The notes below the pieces were generated by a model, which worked only from the letters and a program-made list of their open reading frames with translations, had not been told where the DNA came from and ran no database searches. The position numbers were made by a program, and so were the translations under genes. A stretch of DNA of 40,128 bases from Thiocapsa sp. KS1. Its GTDB lineage: Bacteria > Pseudomonadota > Gammaproteobacteria > Chromatiales > Chromatiaceae. The DNA lies in assembly GCF_001499735.1 (NCBI RefSeq), contig NZ_LN848257.1:4829091-4869218 (forward strand). The letters are read 5' to 3'. Below are positions 17,680-25,589 of this stretch, piece after piece (position 1 is the first letter of the stretch; each line of letters starts with the position of its first letter).

Positions 17680-18213
17680 TCACCAATCCCTGAACACATC
17701 GACCAACCCCGCGCGCCCGGCATAGCAACGCGCGCTCGACCAGCGCCAATGCTCCGGATCATCCACAAAACCCCTCTTCACCGGATTGTTGTGGATGTAC
17801 TCCAGCTTCTGTCTCAACATCACTTCCCCTTCGATGCATTCCGGATGGGATCCCTCTTGCCAGAGCTGATACGAGCGATCGCTGCGTCTCGCCTTGAACG
17901 TGAACCCCATGCGATCCAGAAGCCGTTGTGCGCCCTGTTCCTCCAGAAGCTCGATGAGCCTCCTGGCCGAGTAGGATTTGAAACGCTTCCAGACATCCGG
18001 CAGGTTCGGCGCCTGAGCCACCGCATGCAGGTGATTTTCCAGCACGACGAAGCCATAGATTCGAAGCGCGGCATGCTCCTGCACGTATGACCAAGAGTCG
18101 AACACCACTTGAGCGGTTTCGGGTCGAGTGAAAATGGGCAGCCATTCGACGACGGTACAGGTCAAGAAATGTGGGTGCTCCTCCGAGGCGAAACGGTAGC
18201 GTGTCCGAGCCAT
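17680..18213 (-). CDS. REP-associated tyrosine transposase (RAYT)
   Basis: A 177-residue Y1/HUH transposase of the IS200/IS605-related RAYT family, single-domain enzymes that nick and mobilise REP hairpins. The HUH motif is visible as ENHLHAV (about residues 59-65), and the candidate nucleophile tyrosine is in FKSYSARRL (near residue 84). The C-terminal signature KLEYIHNNPVKRGFV, then HWRWSSA is typical of RAYTs. The gene is intact and has one REP-type hairpin on each side in opposite orientation, the usual RAYT arrangement. Fixed RAYTs are normally single-copy domesticated genes rather than active insertion sequences. Confidence 0.93.
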   Translation of the reverse strand: MARTRYRFASEEHPHFLTCTVVEWLPIFTRPETAQVVFDSWSYVQEHAALRIYGFVVLENHLHAVAQAPNLPDVWKRFKSYSARRLIELLEEQGAQRLLDRMGFTFKARRSDRSYQLWQEGSHPECIEGEVMLRQKLEYIHNNPVKRGFVDDPEHWRWSSARCYAGRAGLVDVFRDW

Positions 18214-18317
18214 TGGCGCTCCGTTGAAATATCGTTTCGTGTACTCTACTCGATCGTCTGCTTCGTTGTGAACCGCATCTTGACTCGCAGTGTTTCACCC
18301 TTCGATCGCCTCCTGTG

Positions 18318-18368
18318 CACGTGGCGCGGAGCGCCAAGGGATGCGTGACACCGCCGAGCGGTGTCACG
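18318..18368 (-). repeat. REP-type double hairpin, copy 3 (inverted, 5' flank of RAYT gene)
   Basis: The reverse complement reads CGTGACACCGC-TCG-GCGGTGTCACG, then a linker and TGGCGC-TCC-GCGCCA. It lies 105 bp upstream of the transposase start, opposite in orientation to copy 2. Confidence 0.88.
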
Positions 18369-18420
18369 AGCTATGGAGCTGACGGCTGAGGTGATCTCGC
18401 GGCTCCGCTTATTTTCTTCT

Positions 18421-18471
18421 CGTGACACCGCCCAGCGGTGTCACGCCTCTACTGGCGCTCCGCGCCACGTG
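18421..18471 (+). repeat. REP-type double hairpin, copy 4
   Basis: CGTGACACCGC-CCA-GCGGTGTCACG then TGGCGC-TCC-GCGCCA. With copy 3 it forms an inverted pair separated by 52 bp, a BIME-like unit. The separator contains heptamer-like GCTGACG, GCTGAGG. The 375-bp stretch 18214-18588 otherwise holds no gene. Confidence 0.88.
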
Positions 18472-18588
18472 CTCGGCCAATCGACCATGCGTTGCCACGC
18501 AAAGAGCGCCGGCCGGCGGGGTTCCAGTGTTCTAATGGCGTCCGTACCGACCCGCGCTCCGATGCGCTGCCTATAGAGGGACAAAGGC

Positions 18589-21500
18589 ATGCCCGATTAT
18601 CTCAAACCCTTGTTCAACCGCCGTTTGCTTGCCGACGCACTGCGCGAGCTGCCGCCGTCACCGGACGACGCGCAACGCGCGATCGCTTTGAGCTGGGCCG
18701 CCGGCGCGGCGAACGGCAGCCTGCTGGGCCGGAAGGAAAAACCCCTGCAAGGCCAATTCCTGAGCGAGGTGATGGACCGGCTGCTGGGCTTTCGCCAGCT
18801 CGTCGGCTCCGAGGGGACGCACCACATGGAGCCCGAGACCAGCTCCGGGACGGTGAAAGGCTATCGACCGCCGGATGCCCGTCTGGGCTGGTTCGGGGCC
18901 GCCGTGGATCTCACCCGCGCGGTCCTGGAGCTGAAGGCACCGGGGGCGGATCTGGACGCCAAGCAGGGTGCGGGCTACGGCAAGCTCACGCCGGTGGAGC
19001 AGGCGTTCGGTTATGCCGCCAAGGTCGACGGCTGCCGCTGGGTCATCGTCAGCAACTTCATCGAGCTGCGGCTCTATCGCACCGATCGCGGGCAGGGTTA
19101 CTGCCAGCGTTTTTGGTTAGCCGATTTGGCCGATCCCGAGCGGCTGGACGTCTTCCTCTTCCTGCTCGGTCGCGAGACCCTGCTCGGCGCCGATCCCGCC
19201 GCGCCGAGCCCGGTCGAGCGGCTCGCCAGCCACACCCATGTCGCCGAGGAGCGGATCACCAAGGCCTTCTATGTCTTCTATCGGGATCTGCGGCTCGATC
19301 TCTTCTATCGGCTGCGCGCCGACAACCCGGCGCCTGCGTCCCTGTCGGCCGAGTCACATGCCGTGCGCCTCCTGGAGATGGCCCAGAAGCTCCTCGACCG
19401 TTGTCTCTTCATCTGCTTCTGCGAGGATATCGGCCTGCTGCCGGCCAAGGTGCTGAACAGCGCCCTGACCGTCAAGGCCGAGGGCTTCGTCAAGGTCTCG
19501 CGTTGGCAGCAACTCTGCGGTCTGTTCGATGCCATGGACAAGGGCCTGCCTGCGATGCAGATCAACGCCTACAACGGCGGTCTGTTTGCCAGGGATGCCG
19601 CGCTTGATGCGCTGGTGGTGGCCGATGCCGCGCTCGACGGCATCCGTGCGCTCTCGGACTACGATTTCGAGACCGATCTCAACGTCAACATCCTGGGTCA
19701 CATCTTCGAGCAATCGATCACCGACCTGGAGTCCATCCGCGCCGAGATTCGCGGCGAGGGCGACGACCGGCAGCGCTCGCGACGCAAGCGCGACGGCATC
19801 TTCTACACCCCTGATCTCATCACCCGCTTCATGGTCGCGCGCACCATCGGCGGCTGGCTGGCCGAGCGTCATGCGCGGATCGAGGCCCGGCATCGCACCG
19901 GCAAGCCCGGCCCCCTGTCGAACGAGACCCGTCTGAAGATCTGGGTAGACCATCTCGAGGTCCTGCGTCGCATCAAGGTGCTGGATCCGGCGTGCGGATC
20001 GGGCGCCTTCCTGGTCGCCGCCTTCGAGTATCTGATCGGCGAGTACGAGCGGGTCAACCGCACGATCGCCGAGCTGAGCGGTGCGCCCGGACAGCTCGGC
20101 CTGTTCGATCTCGACCGCCAGATCCTGCAGGACAACCTCTTCGGGGTCGATCTCAACCCGGAATCGGTCGAGATCACCAAACTGAGTCTCTGGCTCAAGA
20201 CCGCCCGGCGCGACAAGCCGCTCAACAATCTCGACGCCAACATCCGTTGCGGCAACTCGCTCGTCGAGCCGCCCGGTGACCCTGTTGATACCCAGGCCGA
20301 TCAGGCGCTAGTCGAAGCCTTCGCCGCGCTCCCGCCCGATCGCCGCGCCTTCGACTGGCGTGCCGCCTTCCCGGCCGTCTTTGCGCAGGGTGGCTTCGAT
20401 GTCGTGATCGGCAACCCGCCCTATGTGCGCCAGGAGGCGCTGGGTCCGCTCAAGCCCTATCTCGCCCGGCGCTATGCCAGCTATCACGGCGTCGCCGATC
20501 TCTACGTCTATTTCTACGAGCGCGGGTTGGAGCTGCTCGCGCCGCGCGGCACCCTCAGCTACATCGTGACCAACAAATGGCTGCGCGCCGGTTACGGCGA
20601 GCCGCTGCGCCGGCTCTTCAGCGAGCGCGCCGTCCTGGAAGAGATCCTCGATTTCGGCCATGCACCCATCTTCGAGGACGCCGACACCTTCCCCTGCATC
20701 ATCGTCGCCCGGCCCGGATCCGCGCCATTGGACACGGCGGCGGACGACGGCGACGGGTCGGGCGCCGGGCCGCAGGCCGCGGCGGATCCGGCCGAGCCGT
20801 TTATGGTGAGCGTTTGCCCTGTCCCCCGCGATCGCTCCACCGAGCTGTCGCTGGAGCACTATGTCCACGAGCACGCCTATCCGGTGCCCTGGAGCCGGTA
20901 CGACGCCGGTCCCTGGAGCCTGGAATCGCCCGAGGTCGAGACGCTGATGGAACGGCTGCGCGAGCGCGGCGTGCCGCTGACCGAGTTTGTCGGCTGCAAG
21001 CCGATGTACGGCATCAAGACCGGGCTCAACGAGGCGTTCTTGATCGACGCGGCGACGCGCGCGGATCTGATCCGCGCGGATCCCGCCTGTGCCGAGATCA
21101 TCAAGCCCTATCTGCGTGGGCAGGACATCGGACGCTGGGTGCCGGATTGGCAGGGGCTCTGGATGATCGTGCTGGCGTCGAGCGCGAACCGCGCCTGGCC
21201 CTGGAGCGGCTCGGGGGATTCGGCCGAGAGGCTCTTTGCGCAGACCTTTCCGAGCCTGCATCGGCATATGAAGACGATGCAGGAACGACTCGTGGCTCGG
21301 CAAGACAAGGGGCAGCACTGGTGGGAGTTGAGGTCGTGCGATTATTACGACGTCTTCGAGCAGCCGAAAATCCTGTATCAGGTCATCCAGTTCCATTCAC
21401 AGTACGCCGTTGATCGTGATGGGCTGCTCGGGAACGATAAGACTTTTTTTCTGCCGACCGCCGATTTATACCTTCTTGCCGTCCTCAACGCGCCACTCCT

Positions 21501-22014
21501 CTGGTGGCACAACTGGCGCTATCTCCCGCACATGAAGGACGAGGCTTTGAACCCCGCGGGTTTCCGCATGGAGTCACTCCCCATCGCCGAGCCCACCCCG
21601 GAGATCCGCGCCGAGACCGAGGACACCGTCGCCATGCTGCTCGCCCGAGCCACCGAGTCCCGCACCCAAACCCGCGAGCTGCTCAACTGGCTGCGCCACG
21701 AATTCGCCGTCGAGAAACCGGGTCAACAGCTCGAAGACTTCGCTCGCCTCACCGGCGACGCCTTCGCCGCCGAGGTCCGCAAGCGCCGTCCCAAGGGCGC
21801 GCCCCGACTGACCCCGGCGGCGATCGGCGAGCTGACCGACACCCACGCCAGATACGCCGGTCCCATGCAGCGGCGCGCCGCCGAGATCCGCACCCTCGAA
21901 CACCGTCTCTCAGACCTGGTGAACCAAGCCTATTGCCTGAGCGAGGAGGACATCGCGCTTATCCGGCGCACCGCACCGCCGCGGATGCCGTGCGACTTAA
22001 GGACATTTGCGTAA
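18589..22014 (+). CDS. Type IIG restriction-modification enzyme (Eco57I-type methylase)
   Basis: A 1141-residue single-chain enzyme. The N-terminal part carries a PD-(D/E)xK-like nuclease site (Asp107 with ELK at 114-116) followed by TPVEQAFGYA and a WVIVSNF strand. A helical linker leads to the N6-adenine methyltransferase, with motif I DPACGSGAF starting at 466 and motif IV NPPY at 609-612. The last 400 residues form a TaqI-like target-recognition region (QDIGRW near 845, then WWHNWRYLP). It probably cuts at a distance from an asymmetric site and methylates one strand. No separate methylase or specificity gene is adjacent. It could act as a phage barrier; the site cannot be predicted from sequence alone. 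The methylase and nuclease motifs look intact. Confidence 0.88.
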   Translation: MPDYLKPLFNRRLLADALRELPPSPDDAQRAIALSWAAGAANGSLLGRKEKPLQGQFLSEVMDRLLGFRQLVGSEGTHHMEPETSSGTVKGYRPPDARLGWFGAAVDLTRAVLELKAPGADLDAKQGAGYGKLTPVEQAFGYAAKVDGCRWVIVSNFIELRLYRTDRGQGYCQRFWLADLADPERLDVFLFLLGRETLLGADPAAPSPVERLASHTHVAEERITKAFYVFYRDLRLDLFYRLRADNPAPASLSAESHAVRLLEMAQKLLDRCLFICFCEDIGLLPAKVLNSALTVKAEGFVKVSRWQQLCGLFDAMDKGLPAMQINAYNGGLFARDAALDALVVADAALDGIRALSDYDFETDLNVNILGHIFEQSITDLESIRAEIRGEGDDRQRSRRKRDGIFYTPDLITRFMVARTIGGWLAERHARIEARHRTGKPGPLSNETRLKIWVDHLEVLRRIKVLDPACGSGAFLVAAFEYLIGEYERVNRTIAELSGAPGQLGLFDLDRQILQDNLFGVDLNPESVEITKLSLWLKTARRDKPLNNLDANIRCGNSLVEPPGDPVDTQADQALVEAFAALPPDRRAFDWRAAFPAVFAQGGFDVVIGNPPYVRQEALGPLKPYLARRYASYHGVADLYVYFYERGLELLAPRGTLSYIVTNKWLRAGYGEPLRRLFSERAVLEEILDFGHAPIFEDADTFPCIIVARPGSAPLDTAADDGDGSGAGPQAAADPAEPFMVSVCPVPRDRSTELSLEHYVHEHAYPVPWSRYDAGPWSLESPEVETLMERLRERGVPLTEFVGCKPMYGIKTGLNEAFLIDAATRADLIRADPACAEIIKPYLRGQDIGRWVPDWQGLWMIVLASSANRAWPWSGSGDSAERLFAQTFPSLHRHMKTMQERLVARQDKGQHWWELRSCDYYDVFEQPKILYQVIQFHSQYAVDRDGLLGNDKTFFLPTADLYLLAVLNAPLLWWHNWRYLPHMKDEALNPAGFRMESLPIAEPTPEIRAETEDTVAMLLARATESRTQTRELLNWLRHEFAVEKPGQQLEDFARLTGDAFAAEVRKRRPKGAPRLTPAAIGELTDTHARYAGPMQRRAAEIRTLEHRLSDLVNQAYCLSEEDIALIRRTAPPRMPCDLRTFA

Positions 22015-22035
22015 ATCTTATATATTTCTTATTTT

Positions 22036-22299
22036 ATGGACATGAACACAATCCAATGGACCTGCAAGGCAGCCCGACAACTGCGCAAGATCAAGGAGAA
22101 GTCCGCCCGTCAGCGGATCTTCGCCGAGGTGCAGTTACTCGCGACGTTTCCGGATTGTGTCAACGTCAAAAAGCTCACCAATCACGTCTATTCCTACCGT
22201 CTTCGCATCGACGACTATCGTGTTTTCTTCGAGTTCGACGGCGCCGTCCGTATCGTCCTGATCGAGGAGGTCAAGAAACGCAATGAACGCACCTACTGA
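22036..22299 (+). CDS. RelE/HigB-family toxin
   Basis: An 87-residue toxin of the RelE/ParE superfamily. The pattern KAARQLRKIKEKSARQRIFAEV, LxNHVYSYRLRIDDYRVFFEF and a terminal IEEVKKRNERTY matches the RelE fold (truncated here to motifs). Such toxins cleave mRNA, usually on the ribosome. It begins 22 bp after the restriction enzyme gene behind an A/T-rich stretch (22013-22035) that may hold its own promoter. ATG at 22042 is an alternative start. It overlaps its antitoxin by 17 bp; toxin-first order is typical of HigBA. Confidence 0.88.
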   Translation: MDMNTIQWTCKAARQLRKIKEKSARQRIFAEVQLLATFPDCVNVKKLTNHVYSYRLRIDDYRVFFEFDGAVRIVLIEEVKKRNERTY

Positions 22300-22612
22300 C
22301 TTGCAGATCATCAAAGGGCCTGATGGACAGCCGGCCTTTGTCGTTCTGCCCTATGACGAGTATGTTCGGCACTATGCGCGCGCACATGAGCTGATTCCAA
22401 ACGAGGTCGTGGGTTACATCATTCGTGATGAGATGACCCCTGCTCGCGCCTGGCGCGAGTACCTTGGCCTTACGCAAGCCGACGTTGCCGCGCGTGCCGG
22501 TATGACGCAAGCAGCCCTCTCGCAGATCGAATCCGGCGCTCACAAGGCCCGTAAGGCAACCAAGGCCAAGCTCGCCGCAGCGCTCGGGATCACCGTCGAG
22601 CAGATGACATAG
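22283..22612 (+). CDS. XRE-family antitoxin
   Basis: A 109-residue antitoxin. The N-terminal 40 residues (LQIIKGPDGQPAFVVLPYDEY) resemble RelB/Phd-type toxin-binding segments. Residues about 52-106 form a helix-turn-helix of the Cro/cI type (YLGLTQADVAARAGMTQAAL, then SGAHKARKATKAKLAAALG). It should neutralise the upstream RelE toxin and repress the pair. The 17-bp overlap with the toxin shows cotranscription. Confidence 0.9.
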   Translation: MNAPTDLQIIKGPDGQPAFVVLPYDEYVRHYARAHELIPNEVVGYIIRDEMTPARAWREYLGLTQADVAARAGMTQAALSQIESGAHKARKATKAKLAAALGITVEQMT

Positions 22613-22764
22613 GCAATGGTCGCGGGCGCGTCCTGTCCTAGGCGGCCACCACTTGGCAGGCCGCAACTCTAGCGCCGGCCGCACCGATTCAGGCATGATT
22701 GCGGGTCGCCCGGGGTTTTCCGCGTGTTGCTCGTGGCTTGCCTGTGGTGCGTTTGACCGGCTGA

Positions 22765-24243
<1,479 letters not shown>

Positions 24244-24254
24244 TCGGGGTTGGT

Positions 24255-24274
24255 CCACCGGGCGTCCCGGGTGG
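24255..24274. terminator. Possible bidirectional hairpin after gdhA
   Basis: CCACCGGG-CGT-CCCGGGTGG forms a strong stem with one bulge, between the convergent gdhA and DUF1640 genes. It has no T-tract, so intrinsic termination is uncertain. Confidence 0.35.
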
Positions 24275-24305
24275 CCTGCGTTCCGCGCGCGGGCGCTCGG
24301 GTGGG

Positions 24306-24644
24306 TTAAATCAGTTTCGCCACCTTCAACAAGACACCGACCACGATGGTCGTCTGCAGGACGCCCACGCCGACGACCCAGCGGGTCAGGTCCGCTTTGG
24401 TTTCGGCGAGCTTGGCTTCGAGCTTCAGCTCCGTTTCTCGGAGGTCGCGTTTCAGTTCAACCCGTAAGGACTCGATGTCGCGTTGCAGGTTGCTTTCGTG
24501 TTCGGCAACCTCCGCCTTGGTCGCCATTTGCCGATCCAGGATTTCGGCAAGCGCGCGCGCTTGAGCTTCGGCTTGCTGGGCGCTGAAACCGCCCGCCTTG
24601 AGGGTGTCCGCGTAGGCCAGGGTGTCGAGTATGAAGGTGGTCAT
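24306..24644 (-). CDS. DUF1640-type coiled-coil membrane protein
   Basis: A 112-residue protein. The N-terminal part reads FILDTLAYADTLKAGGFSAQ and QAEAQARALAEILDRQ, the DUF1640/CCDC90-like signature. A long charged coiled coil follows (residues about 45-88), with a C-terminal membrane segment (about 91-110). Bacterial members are abundant near toxin-antitoxin genes and repeats and have no established function; eukaryotic relatives regulate the mitochondrial calcium uniporter. AAGGGA precedes the ATG by about 10 bp. It is convergent with gdhA. Confidence 0.8.
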   Translation of the reverse strand: MTTFILDTLAYADTLKAGGFSAQQAEAQARALAEILDRQMATKAEVAEHESNLQRDIESLRVELKRDLRETELKLEAKLAETKADLTRWVVGVGVLQTTIVVGVLLKVAKLI

Positions 24645-24809
24645 GATGAGCGTCCCTTATAGGTTTCGGTTAGATCCGGCCGCCGTTCGATGCGTTCCAA
24701 TCATCTGATCAGGGACCGGACGGTTTCCCGGTCGCTACCCGAGAGCGCGTCGAGATTGCCTGACGTTTGCTCGATTGCCGAGAGCCGAAGCCCGACGCGG
24801 CTCGAGCGC

Positions 24810-24923
24810 GTGAAAAAGGGGTCGCGGTCGCGGAGGGCGCCAATATGTCGACGGTGCCGTAGGGCATCCGCGTGCTCCCGGCCTTCGGCCCCGGCAAGGC
24901 GGCGAATGGCGTCGGCGTGGCGC
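24810..24923 (+). pseudogene. Remnant of a second glutamate dehydrogenase gene
   Basis: The sequence reads VKKG, then after a frame change [13 protein letters not shown], a TAG stop, [20 protein letters not shown]. It aligns with gdhA residues around 345-380 ([19 protein letters not shown], then [14 protein letters not shown]), encoded at about 23916-24030. The copy has a frameshift, an in-frame stop and lacks the six codons for MDAGVA. The nucleotide divergence is clear, so it is an old duplicate or a remnant of a different gdh, not a recent copy. It ends nine bases before the mazF stop codon. Confidence 0.8.
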
Positions 24924-24932
24924 CCCGTCGAC

Positions 24933-25277
24933 CTAATCCAGCATCCGGACCAGAACCTCATGCCACTGCGCAATGTCGATCTCCCCCAGCTTTCCGGCTA
25001 GTCGGCGTTTGTCCACGCAACGAATCTGGTCAAGCAAAACGCGTGCGGGTCTGCCGTTGAACGGAAGCTCCGGCCTGCATCCGAGTGGCTGGCCTTTCGA
25101 GGTGATGGGGGCGATGATGACCCGAGGCAGTGCCGCATTCATGTCGTCCGGCGAGACGACCAAGGCGGGCCGCGTCTTCTTGATCTCTGTCCCGAGCGCT
25201 GGATCAAGATTGACCCAATAGACGTCGCCCCGCCTGATCCGTTCCCGGATCCGTTCAGGGTCCTTCACCATTCCCAA
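24933..25277 (-). CDS. MazF/PemK-family toxin
   Basis: A 114-residue endoribonuclease toxin. RRGDVYWVNLDPALGTEIKK, then RPALVVSPDDMN and a later VIIAPITSK are the conserved strands of the MazF/PemK fold; the GxEIxKxRP segment carries the usual catalytic arginine. It should cleave specific RNA sequences when not bound by MazE. The start overlaps the MazE gene by 13 bp; ATG at 25271 is an alternative. Confidence 0.92.
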   Translation of the reverse strand: MGMVKDPERIRERIRRGDVYWVNLDPALGTEIKKTRPALVVSPDDMNAALPRVIIAPITSKGQPLGCRPELPFNGRPARVLLDQIRCVDKRRLAGKLGEIDIAQWHEVLVRMLD

Positions 25278-25501
25278 TCTCCACTATCGGAGTCGGGCGG
25301 CAGTCCATCCCAGGCGTCCGGATCGTTTTCAGGTCGATAGCCGTCGAACCAGCCCGCGCGAGTCTGGCTGACGGGCTCGATGACGATCCGAGTCCCTTCA
25401 AGTCGCAGCTCGATCTCGTCCCGAATGCCGCACTCGGCCAAGAGCGCGGCAGGGATCAGCACGCCCCGGGAATTCCCGATCTTTCTCAATGTGGTTCGCA
25501 T
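25265..25501 (-). CDS. MazE-type antitoxin (AbrB/SpoVT fold)
   Basis: A 78-residue antitoxin beginning MRTTLRKIGNSRGVLIPAAL, the swapped-hairpin AbrB DNA-binding domain. A C-terminal acidic tail rich in Asp, Trp and Pro (GYRPENDPDAWDGLPPDSD) wraps the toxin in this family. The ATG at 25501 starts the conserved domain; an ATG at 25537 would add twelve residues. It overlaps mazF and is transcribed first, as is normal for mazEF. Confidence 0.9.
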   Translation of the reverse strand: MRTTLRKIGNSRGVLIPAALLAECGIRDEIELRLEGTRIVIEPVSQTRAGWFDGYRPENDPDAWDGLPPDSDSGDWEW

Positions 25502-25589
25502 GGTCTGATCCTGGATGTAATAACTTGGTGAGTACATCTCAATCGGTCGCCATGATCAAGAGGCAAGGCCGTTCCGCCGAGCTCGGTCC

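Noticed and set aside
17680-18213. Active IS200/IS605 insertion sequence
   Set aside because: There is no accessory tnpB, and the length, C-terminal signature and REP-type flanks indicate a RAYT.
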